The position numbers were made by a program, and so were the translations under genes. Below are positions 32,920 through 41,573 of a DNA stretch of 64,000 nucleotides, in pieces. Origin of the DNA: Actinoplanes sp. DH11 (GTDB lineage Bacteria > Actinomycetota > Actinomycetes > Mycobacteriales > Micromonosporaceae). The stretch covers positions 124,001-188,000 of the forward strand of contig NZ_JAHWGU010000017.1 of the NCBI RefSeq assembly GCF_020873875.1. Direction: 5' to 3'. Below the pieces are notes generated by a model, which saw only the letters and a program-made list of their open reading frames with translations, was not told the DNA's origin and made no database searches. Within the stretch, counting starts at the first letter, position 1; every line of letters begins with the position of its first letter.

Positions 32920-34455
32920 ATGTCTATCCGATCCCGCCGCGCGCTCACCGCCGCCTCCGTGATCGTCCCGCTGCTGGCCCTGACCGGATGCACCGCCACC
33001 TCCGCGGAACCGGACGCCACCGCCTCGGCAAGCCCGTCCGCCCCGGTGAGCCCGTCCGCGACCGAGTCGGCCACCCGGCCCAACATCGTGCTGGTCCTCA
33101 CCGACGACATGTCGAAGAACCTGGTCCAGTACATGCCGAACCTGAAGCGGATGCAGCAGGACGGCACGACGTTCACCAATTACACGGTGAGCGACTCGCT
33201 CTGCTGCCCGTCGCGGGCGTCCCTCCTCAAAGGACAGTTCCCGCACAACACCGGCATCTTCAAGAACCACGGCTCGGACGGCGGTTTCCGCCTCTTCCAC
33301 AGCCGCGGCCAGGAGCAGTCCACCTTCGCGACGGACCTGCGGACGGCCGGGTACCGCACCGGGTTCTTCGGCAAGTACCTCAACGAGTACCTGCCGGCGA
33401 CGAGTTTCAACGGCGGCAAGCCCTACGTGCCGCCGGGCTGGGACCAGTGGGTGGCCGGCGGGAACGCGTACGACAACTTCAACTACGCGCTGAACGAGAA
33501 CGGCGTGGTGAAGAAGTACGGCAAGAAGGAGTCGGACTACCTGACCGACGTGCTGTCGGCCAAGGCGTCGAACTTCATCACCACGTCGGCCGCGACCGGC
33601 AAGCCGTTCATGATGGAGGTGGCGACCTACGCGCCGCACGCACCCTTCACACCGGCACCGCGCGACGCGAAGCTCTTCCCCGGGCTGAAGGTGCCCCGGG
33701 TCCCCGCCTACGACAGGTTGCCGGCGGACGCACCGGCCTGGCTCGCCACCCATCCCCCGCTGACCGCGGTGCAGAAGAACCGGATGGACACCGAGTACCG
33801 GCTGCGCGCCCAGTCCATGGTGTCGGTCGACCGGATGCTCGGTTCGCTGCGTGCCACCCTGACGAAGGCCGGCGTGGCCGACCGGACCGTCGTGATCTTC
33901 AGCTCGGACAACGGCCTGCACATGGGCGAGTACAGCCTGCCCTCCGGCAAGCAGACCGCGTTCGACACCGACGTCAACGTGCCACTTATCGCCGCCGGGC
34001 ACGGCGTGCGGGCCGGGCAGACCGTGGAAGCCCTGGTGGAGAACGTCGACCTGCGGCCCACCTTCGCCGACCTGGCCGGGGCGACCGCGCCCGCGGAGAC
34101 CGACGGGCAGAGCATCGCGCCGCTGCTGGCCGGCCAGGCCCCGGCACAGTGGCGCACCGTCTCACTGATCGAGCACCGGGATCCGGCCACCGACCCGGCC
34201 GACCCGGACTACGAGCGGGACAGCATCAACATCCCACCGACGTACGACGCCCTGCGGACCGCGCGATACACCTATGTGGAGTATGTCGACGGCACACGGG
34301 AGTACTACGACCGCAGCACCGACCCGCACCAGCTGCGCAACCTGGCCGCCACCCTGTCGAAGGAACGGATCCAGGAACTGGGTGCGGCACTGCGGGGCCT
34401 GACCCGATGCGCCGGCGCGCAGGCGTGCCTGACGGCCGGGCAGGCCGTCAGCTGA
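32920..34455 (+). CDS. Sulfatase lipoprotein
   Basis: 511 residues from ATG 32920. The lipobox LLALTGC places the lipid-linked cysteine at residue 24, followed by a Ser/Ala/Pro linker. The sulfatase core starts with RPNIVLVLTDDM, which provides metal-binding aspartates. The C-C-P-S-R motif at 95-99 fits the CxPxR signature whose first cysteine becomes formylglycine, so a formylglycine-generating enzyme must exist elsewhere. Later metal ligands lie in FSSDNGLHMGEY. The family is close to N-acetylglucosamine-6-sulfatases and arylsulfatases. It acts outside the membrane on sulfate esters; the natural substrate is unknown. Confidence 0.92.
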   Translation: MSIRSRRALTAASVIVPLLALTGCTATSAEPDATASASPSAPVSPSATESATRPNIVLVLTDDMSKNLVQYMPNLKRMQQDGTTFTNYTVSDSLCCPSRASLLKGQFPHNTGIFKNHGSDGGFRLFHSRGQEQSTFATDLRTAGYRTGFFGKYLNEYLPATSFNGGKPYVPPGWDQWVAGGNAYDNFNYALNENGVVKKYGKKESDYLTDVLSAKASNFITTSAATGKPFMMEVATYAPHAPFTPAPRDAKLFPGLKVPRVPAYDRLPADAPAWLATHPPLTAVQKNRMDTEYRLRAQSMVSVDRMLGSLRATLTKAGVADRTVVIFSSDNGLHMGEYSLPSGKQTAFDTDVNVPLIAAGHGVRAGQTVEALVENVDLRPTFADLAGATAPAETDGQSIAPLLAGQAPAQWRTVSLIEHRDPATDPADPDYERDSINIPPTYDALRTARYTYVEYVDGTREYYDRSTDPHQLRNLAATLSKERIQELGAALRGLTRCAGAQACLTAGQAVS

Positions 34456-34467
34456 CCACGCGCGGGA

Positions 34468-35112
34468 TCAGCCGGCTCCGCGGGCCCACGGTGGCAGTTG
34501 CGCGCCGCGCGGGAAGCTCGGCGCGTCCTGCCGTTGCAGCACCGGGTAGACACTGGAGTGTGCCTGCCAGGACGGCTGCTGCCGGGTCTCGGTCAGCGAC
34601 CGCACCAGCGCGTGCACCATGTCCCGCAACGCCATGTGCAGGCGCCCGTCGGCGATCAGGCCGTCCGGGCCGACCGACGACATGTCCAGCGGGATCCGCA
34701 CGCAGGCCGCCCGCAGCAGACGGGCACCGGCGTGGTCGAGAACAGACTCCAGCGCCGCCCGGGCGCCGTCGTCGCGCCCCGGACCCACCACGGAGAGCCA
34801 GGCCGCCGGCTTGCCGGTCAGCTCGCCCCCGTCGACCAGCCAGTCCAGCAGGTTCTTCAGGCTGCCCGGAAGCGAGCCGCCGTACTCCGGGGTGCTGACG
34901 AGCAGGGCGTCCGCCCGGGTCACCTGCCGGCGCAGGGCCAGGACCGGCTCCGGTGGGGACGCTTCGCCCGGCACGAACGCCGGCAACGTGACAAGACCGT
35001 CGTAGAGCTCCGCACCGATCCCGTCGGCGGCGTGACGGGCCGCGGTGCGCAGGGCCGCGGTGTGCAGGGAGCCGTCGCGGGTGCTACCCGAGATCAGCAG
35101 GACGCGGGTCAT
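34468..35112 (-). CDS. NADPH-dependent FMN reductase family protein
   Basis: 214 residues from ATG 35112. A flavodoxin-like fold is shown by LLISGSTRDGSLHTA (FMN phosphate loop) and STPEYGGSLPGSLKNLLDWL (second flavin loop). This family reduces FMN, quinones, azo dyes or chromate. The C-terminal 40 residues (after VRSLTETRQQ) extend beyond the core and end in a Pro/Arg-rich tail. It converges on the sulfatase gene with 12 bases between. Confidence 0.9.
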   Translation of the reverse strand: MTRVLLISGSTRDGSLHTAALRTAARHAADGIGAELYDGLVTLPAFVPGEASPPEPVLALRRQVTRADALLVSTPEYGGSLPGSLKNLLDWLVDGGELTGKPAAWLSVVGPGRDDGARAALESVLDHAGARLLRAACVRIPLDMSSVGPDGLIADGRLHMALRDMVHALVRSLTETRQQPSWQAHSSVYPVLQRQDAPSFPRGAQLPPWARGAG

Positions 35113-35265
35113 GCCGGGAAACGATACGGCCCACGGTGCATCACGACCGTACGGCCGAGGGGGGTGCCGATTTTCGTACCGAATGAATGTCGACATGTAG
35201 CCAGGGGCGCAGTCGAGCGGCAGCATGAACAAACGGTCCAAAACAGGTCAGGAACTCGGAGCCCG

Positions 35266-35889
35266 ATGTCGCATCCCCTCCCACCACCACAAGACCCCTA
35301 CGAGCCGTACCAGCCGCCGCCCGCGCCGCCGGCCTTCGATCCGACCCAGGCACCGCCGCCGACGACACCGTTCGCCGCGCCCGACAGCGCGCCGCCGACG
35401 ACACCGTTCGCGGCGCCGGACAGCGCGCCGCCGCAGACGACGCCGTTCCCGCCGCAGCCCTATGCGCCGCTTCCCTACGAGCCGCCGCAGGCCTACGAAC
35501 CGCCGCCCGCCTACGAGCAGCCGCCGGCATACCCGCCGCCGCAGGCCTACCAGCCGCCGATGCCCGGGTACGCGGACAAGGGTCATCCGCCGGCGCCGGG
35601 TTACCAGCCGATGCCGGTCGGCCCGCCCACGTCGGGCTGGGCGGTCGCGTCGATGGTGCTCGGCATCGTCGGAGTGCTGCTCGGCTGGTGCACGTGGGCG
35701 GTGCCTGCGCTGCTCGCCGTGGTCTTCGGGCACATCGCGCTCGCCGAGACCGGGCCCGGGCAGAAGTCCGGCCGGGGCATGGCGATCGCCGGCCTGATCA
35801 TGGGCTATCTGATCTTCGCGCCGATGATCGTGCTGATCGTCCTGGGCGGGTTCAGCGCGATCACCGGCGGCTTCAACCCCACGCCGTGA
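35266..35889 (+). CDS. DUF4190 membrane protein with Pro/Tyr-rich repeat N-terminus
   Basis: 207 residues from ATG 35266, the first good start after the divergent FMN reductase. Residues 1-118 are disordered and built of PPxAYEPP and TTPFAAPDSAPP repeats. The C-terminal part is a two-helix DUF4190 domain (SGWAVASMVLGIVGVLLGWC ... VFGHIALAETG ... GRGMAIAGLIMGYL). Such proteins are common in actinobacteria, often with FHA or kinase networks, but have no known function. A bidirectional stem-loop follows 60 bases downstream, shared with the tRNA-Lys gene. Confidence 0.82.
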   Translation: MSHPLPPPQDPYEPYQPPPAPPAFDPTQAPPPTTPFAAPDSAPPTTPFAAPDSAPPQTTPFPPQPYAPLPYEPPQAYEPPPAYEQPPAYPPPQAYQPPMPGYADKGHPPAPGYQPMPVGPPTSGWAVASMVLGIVGVLLGWCTWAVPALLAVVFGHIALAETGPGQKSGRGMAIAGLIMGYLIFAPMIVLIVLGGFSAITGGFNPTP

Positions 35890-35952
35890 CACACCAGGTT
35901 CGCCTCCGGCCGGGGTGGCCGGAGGCGGACGGGCAGGGCGGCCGGGAAACGA

Positions 35953-35982
35953 AAAAGCCCCACCGCGAGGGGTGAGGCTTTT
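35953..35982 (-). terminator. Intrinsic terminator after tRNA-Lys (probably bidirectional)
   Basis: AAAAGCCCCACC (35953-35964) pairs with GGTGAGGCTTTT (35971-35982) with one mismatch and a six-base loop. Read from the tRNA on the minus strand, the stem ends in a T-run. It can also terminate the DUF4190 transcript coming from the left. Confidence 0.8.
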
Positions 35983-35986
35983 CGTG

Positions 35987-36062
35987 TGGTGCGCCGCGTA
36001 GGACTTGAACCTACAACCCGCGGATTAAGAGTCCGCTGCTCTGCCAGTTGAGCTAGCGGCGC
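35987..36062 (-). tRNA. tRNA-Lys (anticodon CUU), CCA encoded
   Basis: The minus strand folds into a full cloverleaf. The acceptor stem GCGCCGC pairs with GCGGCGC, the anticodon loop CTCTTAA gives CTT, and the T-loop GGTTCAAGTCC is intact. The discriminator A is at 35990 and an encoded CCA follows to 35987. A terminator sits just downstream. A near-identical copy lies at 38372-38444. Confidence 0.97.
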
Positions 36063-36104
36063 GTTCCAACGAGGAAGAACGTTAGCACACGGGCTCGGCG
36101 ACCC

Positions 36105-37070
36105 TCATCGGGACCTCGGCAGGCAGCACTTCTTGTACTTCGCCGCCGAGCCGCACCAGCAGGGGTCGTTGCGGCCGGGCGGCCAGGCGGTGCCGGGCTC
36201 GTGGCTCTCCAGGTGACGCGCGTAGCCGGCGCGCACGCCCGCGTCGGCGGGGTCGCCACCGTGCCGGGCCACGTGCTCGGCCAGGTCGTCCACCGAACCG
36301 GCGTGCAACCGGAAGCCGGACTGTCCCGATTCGGTCCAGACGGTCAGGGCCCGTTCCAAATCTGCACGGTGGTCGTCCCAGGTGTGCCCGTAGACGTCGG
36401 CGAACGCCGGCCACCGGAGCAGCACCTTGTCGAACTCGCCCCGGGGCCAGAACATCACGCCCGACCCGGCCGGCGCGGCGCCAGACCCTGATCGCATCCG
36501 GTCGGCAGCGTCGTCGTACTCGTCGGCCGGCAGCTCCAGATCGCGCCGGACCCGGCGGCGGACCTGAAGCAGCGCGTTCGTCAGCCTGGCCCGTTCCGGG
36601 CCGTCCGGCCGGTCCAGCACGGTCGTCAGGGCCGCCGTGAGCCACTGCTCGGCGATCGCCGCCTCGCCGCACTCCTCGAGTGCCTCGGCCAGGTAGGCCG
36701 CCGCGACCGGCTCGCGGATCAGGCGCGGCCGCAGCGCGGTGAACACGGACATCGCCTCGTCCTCGCGGCCCAGCCGGCTCAGCAGTTCGCCGCGCCGCGC
36801 CCGGGCGAAGCCGTCGGCGGCCGCCTCGACCTGCCGGTACGCCTCGATGGCCCGTTCCACAAGCGCGAGCGCCGGCGGCAGGTCGCCCTGTTTCTCGGTG
36901 AGTTCGGCGGCCAGCATCAGCGCGTATCCGGCGTCGGCCGGGTCGGCGAGCGCCTGCCCGTCGACGGCGGCCACCAGCTCGGTGGCCGCTGCCCGCAGGT
37001 CGCCGCCGCGCAGTGCCCCGTGCCCGATCTCGTCCAGATCATCACTGGTCAGCAACTGGAAGGATGACAC
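36105..37070 (-). CDS. TPR-like protein with C-terminal SEC-C zinc motif
   Basis: 321 residues from the GTG at 37070. Residues 10-175 are helical repeats of TPR character (ALMLAAELTEKQGDLPPALA, RRGELLSRLGREDEAMSVF). The C-terminus carries the SEC-C zinc-binding motif GRNDPCWCGSAAKYKKCC with the CxCx8CC cysteines. SEC-C motifs occur on SecA and on many proteins that bind nucleic acids or ribosomes. This combined architecture is common in actinobacteria but uncharacterised. The downstream end lies 42 bases from the 5' end of tRNA-Lys. Confidence 0.88.
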   Translation of the reverse strand: MSSFQLLTSDDLDEIGHGALRGGDLRAAATELVAAVDGQALADPADAGYALMLAAELTEKQGDLPPALALVERAIEAYRQVEAAADGFARARRGELLSRLGREDEAMSVFTALRPRLIREPVAAAYLAEALEECGEAAIAEQWLTAALTTVLDRPDGPERARLTNALLQVRRRVRRDLELPADEYDDAADRMRSGSGAAPAGSGVMFWPRGEFDKVLLRWPAFADVYGHTWDDHRADLERALTVWTESGQSGFRLHAGSVDDLAEHVARHGGDPADAGVRAGYARHLESHEPGTAWPPGRNDPCWCGSAAKYKKCCLPRSR

Positions 37071-37082
37071 AAATCACCCTAA

Positions 37083-37112
37083 CCCGTGGGCGCGGGTCGA
37101 CGCGCCCACGGG
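37083..37112 (-). terminator. Perfect 12-bp stem-loop downstream of the CE4 gene
   Basis: CCCGTGGGCGCG (37083-37094) and CGCGCCCACGGG (37101-37112) pair perfectly over a six-base loop. It lies after the polysaccharide deacetylase gene and before the SEC-C gene on the minus strand and likely separates the two transcripts. Confidence 0.65.
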
Positions 37113-37162
37113 CCGGTTTCTCCTCGGCCGCCGCGCCGCTCGGCCGCTCGGCCGCCGCGCCG

Positions 37163-38146
37163 TCAGTTCGCCGTGCAGGTGAGCGTCGGCCAGCTCCAGT
37201 CACCGCCGTGCTGCACGGTGAAGCCGAAGTTGTTGCCGTTGCCGTTCGGCCGGGCGGTCATCACGGTGCCACTGGTCCAGCTCACCTGGGCGTTCCAGGT
37301 CGCGATGATCCGCTGGGCCGGCCGGAGGGTGACCGTGACCGTCCAGTTGTTCGACCCGGTGACCGCGACCTGGCCGTTGAACCGGTCCCCCCACTTCTGC
37401 CCCTCGGAGTAGCCGGCGGCGCAGGACGAACCACCCGGCGGCGGCGTCGTCCCGCCGCCGCCGGGTGCCACGGCCCGTCCCGTGGTCGGTGAGATCATTC
37501 CGGCGCACAGACCTCGGCTGCGCAGCCCGGCCGCGATCTGCGGGATCGCGGCGACGGTCGCGGCGTACTGGTCGTGCATCAGGATGATCTGGCCGTCGCG
37601 CAGGGTGCTCGCCGCCTGCACGATCTGGGCGGTGCTCGCGCCGTTCCAGTCCTGGGAGTCCACGTCCCAGGTCACCGTGCGCAGGCCGAGCGCGGAGGCC
37701 GCCGACGCCAGGGTGCCGTTCGTCTCACCGTAGGGCGGGCGGAACAGCACCGGCGTGCCTCCGCCGGCCGCCTGGATCGCGCTCTGCGTGCGGGACAGTT
37801 CCGAGCTCATCTGCGCGGCGGACAGCGTCAGCATGTGCGGATGGGTGTAGCTGTGATTGGCGACCCACATGCCGGCGGACACCTGGGCGGCGACAAGCCC
37901 CGGATGGGCCGCGGCGTTCTGGCCGGTGTTGAACATGGTGGCCCGCAGGCCGTTGCTGCGCAGCGCGTTGAGCAGGTTGGTGGTGTTCGACGGGTTGGGG
38001 CCGTCGTCGTAGGTGAGCGCGACGTATCCGCCGGCACAGTCGGCGGCCGCGGCGGGGACGGCCGGGGCGGCGGAGGCTTCGAGCGGGCCGAACAGGACGG
38101 TGGCGGCAGCGGCCAGGACGGCGGCCGTGGCGCTGGTTCTGCGCAT
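37163..38146 (-). CDS. Secreted CE4 polysaccharide deacetylase with CBM2
   Basis: 327 residues from ATG 38146. A signal peptide (about residues 1-27) precedes a NodB-type domain with the metal triad D48, H98 and H102 (TYDDGPN, HSYTH), RPPYG and MHDQ motifs. A Gly/Thr/Pro linker (about 222-242) leads to a family 2 carbohydrate-binding module (CAAGYSEGQKWGDRFNGQVA ending in WPTLTC). This layout is that of secreted acetylxylan esterases and chitin/chitooligosaccharide deacetylases of actinomycetes; the CBM2 should anchor it to cellulose, xylan or chitin. With the GH5, GH12 and expansin genes nearby, xylan deacetylation is the more likely role. Confidence 0.9.
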   Translation of the reverse strand: MRRTSATAAVLAAAATVLFGPLEASAAPAVPAAAADCAGGYVALTYDDGPNPSNTTNLLNALRSNGLRATMFNTGQNAAAHPGLVAAQVSAGMWVANHSYTHPHMLTLSAAQMSSELSRTQSAIQAAGGGTPVLFRPPYGETNGTLASAASALGLRTVTWDVDSQDWNGASTAQIVQAASTLRDGQIILMHDQYAATVAAIPQIAAGLRSRGLCAGMISPTTGRAVAPGGGGTTPPPGGSSCAAGYSEGQKWGDRFNGQVAVTGSNNWTVTVTLRPAQRIIATWNAQVSWTSGTVMTARPNGNGNNFGFTVQHGGDWSWPTLTCTAN

Positions 38147-38326
38147 GGGGATGCACCTTTCGCCGGGGGACGAGCCTTTGATAGACGATCGTCGTTGCCT
38201 TTACCGCTCCCGTCAACCGGTACTTTTCCGAAACTTTCGAAGCCGCTCAGCAGTGACGACGGCCATCAAAGATCTTGCGGACGGGCACCCCTGCGGACAG
38301 ACTCCGGAAGTATCGGAGCGCGGGCA

Positions 38327-38357
38327 ACAAAAAACCCCGGCCACGTGGGCCGGGGTT
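38327..38357 (-). terminator. Intrinsic terminator of the second tRNA-Lys gene
   Basis: AACCCCGGCC (38333-38342) and GGCCGGGGTT (38348-38357) form a perfect ten-base stem with a five-base loop. On the minus strand it is followed by a run of T (38332-38327). It ends the tRNA-Lys transcript 15 bases after the tRNA. Confidence 0.88.
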
Positions 38358-38371
38358 GATGCTGGAGAGAG

Positions 38372-38444
38372 TGCGTCGCGTAGGACTTGAACCTACAACC
38401 CGCGGATTAAGAGTCCGCTGCTCTGCCAGTTGAGCTAGCGACGC
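38372..38444 (-). tRNA. tRNA-Lys (anticodon CUU), second copy, CCA not encoded
   Basis: The cloverleaf is identical to the tRNA-Lys at 35987-36062 except for one compensated acceptor pair: GCGTCGC with GCGACGC instead of GCGCCGC with GCGGCGC. The anticodon is CTT. After the discriminator A the sequence is CTC, so CCA must be added enzymatically, unlike the first copy. Its own terminator follows. Confidence 0.96.
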
Positions 38445-38583
38445 TCGCCGTGCAACGAGGAAAACGTTAGCACGACCTCTGATGATCTTTGAAATCGGTT
38501 GTTCGCCATCACAAGGGGGAGCCGTGACTTGCGTCCATGAGTCAGTATGTCTGCGCTGAGAACTCCAGAACGGGGCCACGACG

Positions 38584-39813
38584 ATGGTTGACCTCCGCCG
38601 CTCCCTGGCGGCGATCCTGGCGCTTGCCGTGATCGCTCCTCTCGCCGCGTGCAGCGGCGATTCCGAACCTAGCCGCGCCGACCCTGGCACCGTTGCCAGC
38701 TCGGCGGCCGCACCGGTCCCGGAGAGCGCCACCGTGGCCGAGCCGGTGTCGCTGACCGTCTCGCCGGCCAAGGACAAGAAGAACGTGCCGGTCAGCGCCG
38801 AGATCGGGCTGAAGGTGACAGGCGGCGAGGTGACCTCGGTCACCCTGACCGACGCCAAGGGCAAGGCGGTCACCGGCGACTTCCGCGAGGACGGCTCGGC
38901 CTGGGTGCCGGCCAAGCCGCTGAAGACCAAGCAGACGTACGAGGCCAAGGTCGTCGCCACCGGCAAGGACGGCACCGCGACCACGCAGACCACGTCGTTC
39001 ACGACGATGGGCGAGCCGGGCCGCCGCACGGGCACCGGGCTCTACCTGTTCGACGACCACACCTACGGCGTCGCGATGCCGGTCGTCGTCGAGTTCAGTC
39101 CCGGGATCAAGAAGAAGGACCGGGCCGCCGTACAGAAGCGGATGTTCGTCCGGACCGACCCGCCGCAGCCAGGCACCTGGTCGTGGACCGCGAGCGGTAC
39201 GCAGGCCTACTACCGCGCGCCGGAGTTCTGGCAGCCCGGCACGAAACTCGACGTGCGGATCGCCGTCGGCGGCCTGCCCACCGGCGCCAACATCTACGGT
39301 GACAAGGACCGGTCGGCGAGCGCCAAGATCGGCCGCAAGTTCGAGATGAAGGTCGACAACAAGACCAAGAAGATGACGGTCGTCCAGGACGGCGAGACGG
39401 TCAAGACGATGCCGGTAAGCCTGGGCAAGAAGGCCACCCCGTCGTCGAGCGGCACGATGGTGGTCATGCAGAAGATGGCGGCCACCGTCTTCGACACCAC
39501 CGACACCGACGGCGCGGACGGTTACCGCACCGACATCGAGTACGCGCAGCGACTCACCTGGAGCGGTCAGTACATTCACTCGGCACCGTGGTCCACCGGT
39601 GATCAAGGTCGCCGGAATGTGTCACACGGATGTGTCAACGTGTCACCGTCGAATGCGCGGTGGCTGTTCGACAAGACGCTCGTCGGTGACCCGGTCACCG
39701 TGCGCGGCACCGAGGACAAGCTGGAGTACGGCAACGGCTGGACCCCCTGGGACGTCAGTTGGGAAGAGTTCGCCAAGGGCAGCGCGTTGAAGGTGCCGTC
39801 CAACATCGGCTGA
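38584..39813 (+). CDS. L,D-transpeptidase lipoprotein (first of a tandem pair)
   Basis: 409 residues. The lipobox LAAC puts the lipid on C23. Two immunoglobulin-like domains (about 52-145 and 150-240) precede the YkuD catalytic domain. Its active site is HSAPWS (H332) and NVSHGCVN (nucleophile C350), the mycobacterial LdtMt2-type motif. It makes 3-3 cross-links in peptidoglycan on the outer face of the membrane. The C-terminal subdomain GNGWTPWDVSWEEFAKG is typical of actinobacterial Ldts. A close paralogue follows 107 bases downstream in the same direction, probably from its own promoter. Confidence 0.93.
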   Translation: MVDLRRSLAAILALAVIAPLAACSGDSEPSRADPGTVASSAAAPVPESATVAEPVSLTVSPAKDKKNVPVSAEIGLKVTGGEVTSVTLTDAKGKAVTGDFREDGSAWVPAKPLKTKQTYEAKVVATGKDGTATTQTTSFTTMGEPGRRTGTGLYLFDDHTYGVAMPVVVEFSPGIKKKDRAAVQKRMFVRTDPPQPGTWSWTASGTQAYYRAPEFWQPGTKLDVRIAVGGLPTGANIYGDKDRSASAKIGRKFEMKVDNKTKKMTVVQDGETVKTMPVSLGKKATPSSSGTMVVMQKMAATVFDTTDTDGADGYRTDIEYAQRLTWSGQYIHSAPWSTGDQGRRNVSHGCVNVSPSNARWLFDKTLVGDPVTVRGTEDKLEYGNGWTPWDVSWEEFAKGSALKVPSNIG

Positions 39814-39919
39814 GTGTCCGGCGACCGCGACAGGGGTACTACGGCACAAAACCGGGATTGGTCGCGAGACGTTTTTGGAGCACTATTGGGCGCCGGGGAA
39901 ACGACGCCGTGAGGGGACC

Positions 39920-41158
39920 ATGGACATGGACAGAATTCGGTCGGGTCGCCGCAGTTGGCGGGCGGCCGTCGTCACCGTGCTGGCGAGCACCCTGCTGCTG
40001 ACTGCCGCGTGCAGCAGCGGCGGAGACTCGCCGACGTGGCAGGACGGCGGCGCAGCCGGCAGTTCCGCCGCACCGGCCGCCGAGTCCCCGTCGCCCGAGC
40101 CCACGCTGAGCACCGTCGCGGTCACCTCGCCGGCGCTCGACGCCACGGGCATCGAGGCGTGGTCCGACGTGAAGTACAACAGCGAGGACCCGGAGAACAC
40201 CGACGTCAAGGTGACCGACCCCGAGGGCAAGGAGGTCAAGGGCACGGTCGACAAGGACGACAACGTCTGGAAGCCGACCGAGTCGCTGGCCTGGGGCACG
40301 AAGTACACGGTCACCGTCACCGGCCCCGAGGCCGAGGGCAAGAACAACACGACCAGCAGCACGTTCACGACGATGAAGAAGCCGGCGAACCTGGTTCGCG
40401 TGACGAGCTTCCTCGGCGACGGCAACACCGTCGGCGTCGGCATGCCGCTGATCATGAAGTTCGGCCGGGCCATCCCGGAGAAGTACCGGGCCGAGGTCGA
40501 GCGCCGCATGGTGGTCACCGCGACACCCGCGCAGGAGGGCACCTGGCGCTGGATCAGCTCCACCGAGGTGCACTTCCGGCCGAAGAACTACTGGAAGGCC
40601 GGCTCCAAGATCTTCTACAAGGTCCAGCTCAAGGGCGTGAAGCTGGGCGACGGGTGGTACGGCCGGTCCGACCTCACCGTCGACATGAAGGTCGGCCGCT
40701 CGCTGATCATGACGGTCGACAACAAGTCCAAGAAGATGACCGTCAAGCAGGACGGCAAGGTCATCAAGACCCTCCCGGTGAGCCTCGGCAAGCCGAAGAC
40801 GCCGTCCTCCAGCGGCACCATGGTCGTCATGGAGAAGAAGGCGCACACCGTCTTCGACACCACCGACACCGACGGCGAGGACGGTTACCGCACCGACATC
40901 GACTGGGCGCAGCGGATCACCTACAGCGGCCAGTTCATCCACGCCGCCCCGTGGTCCGAGGGCCAGCAGGGCCGCCGCAACGTCTCGCACGGCTGCGTCA
41001 ACGTCTCCGAGGCGATGGGCAAGTGGCTCTTCGACCGCACCATGATGGGCGACGTGATCACGGTCTCCGGCACCGAGGACAAGCTCAAGAACGGCAACGG
41101 CTGGACCGACTGGAACATGAGCTACGACGAGTACAAACAGGGCAGCTACCTCCGGTAA
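39920..41158 (+). CDS. L,D-transpeptidase lipoprotein (second of a tandem pair)
   Basis: 412 residues from ATG 39920 with GAGGGG upstream. The lipobox LLLTAAC gives C31 as the lipidated residue. The domain order is as in its neighbour: two Ig-like domains then YkuD with H341 and C359 (RNVSHGCVNVS). The catalytic halves of the two proteins are strikingly alike while the N-terminal domains diverge, so this is an old tandem duplication. The second Ig-like domain is Lys-rich. A very strong terminator follows. Together they provide beta-lactam-tolerant 3-3 cross-linking. Confidence 0.93.
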   Translation: MDMDRIRSGRRSWRAAVVTVLASTLLLTAACSSGGDSPTWQDGGAAGSSAAPAAESPSPEPTLSTVAVTSPALDATGIEAWSDVKYNSEDPENTDVKVTDPEGKEVKGTVDKDDNVWKPTESLAWGTKYTVTVTGPEAEGKNNTTSSTFTTMKKPANLVRVTSFLGDGNTVGVGMPLIMKFGRAIPEKYRAEVERRMVVTATPAQEGTWRWISSTEVHFRPKNYWKAGSKIFYKVQLKGVKLGDGWYGRSDLTVDMKVGRSLIMTVDNKSKKMTVKQDGKVIKTLPVSLGKPKTPSSSGTMVVMEKKAHTVFDTTDTDGEDGYRTDIDWAQRITYSGQFIHAAPWSEGQQGRRNVSHGCVNVSEAMGKWLFDRTMMGDVITVSGTEDKLKNGNGWTDWNMSYDEYKQGSYLR

Positions 41159-41175
41159 CGGACAAAGCCGCCGAA

Positions 41176-41214
41176 GCGCGGGCCCGGTCTCCCAAGACCG
41201 GGCCCGCGCCTTTT
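41176..41214 (+). terminator. Strong intrinsic terminator after the L,D-transpeptidase pair
   Basis: GCGCGGGCCCGGTCT (41176-41190) pairs perfectly with AGACCGGGCCCGCGC (41195-41209) over a four-base loop. It is followed by C and four T residues at 41211-41214. Confidence 0.92.
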
Positions 41215-41573
41215 CCTGCGGTACGCCCACCGGCCGCCCACCACCACCTCCCCCACCCGCCCGGTCACCGCCACCTTCCGCAGGCGCCCGGTCGCCGCCA
41301 CCTTCCGCCTTCCGCAGGCGCCCGGTCGCCGCCACCGTTCCCGGCCACCCGATCACCGGCACCTTCCCCGGCGGACCTGTCGCGATCGCCCTGTTCCGGT
41401 CGTCCCCGCGCGGCCACGTGCTGCGGCGATGCGGGCGGTGGTCTCGAGGCGAGCACGAGGGCGGCCACCATAGCGACAAGCGCCCAGTGATCGGGCCAAC
41501 GCCGTCCACATTGCCGTCGATCAGCCGGGCCAGCTTGTGCTTGTGCTTGTGCTTGCGCTTGCCGGCCAAGCCC
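41215..41573. other. Gene-free stretch with imperfect short repeats
   Basis: The first half (41270-41350) consists of degenerate copies of CCGCAGGCGCCCGGTCGCCGCCACC-like text, here about 25-40 bases apart. Codons around 41510-41560 on the minus strand contain a run of Lys-His pairs, and a membrane-like stretch follows in another frame. That could be a decayed small gene, but no intact frame exists. Confidence 0.45.

Noticed and set aside
38461..38583. c-di-AMP riboswitch before the L,D-transpeptidase gene
   Set aside because: Such riboswitches often precede wall genes in actinobacteria, but the region is too short and lacks the expected conserved pseudoknot sequences.
41265..41569. Small membrane protein with Lys-His repeats on the minus strand
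   Set aside because: The basic repeat segment and the hydrophobic stretch are in different frames and there is no proper start. At best it is a broken gene.
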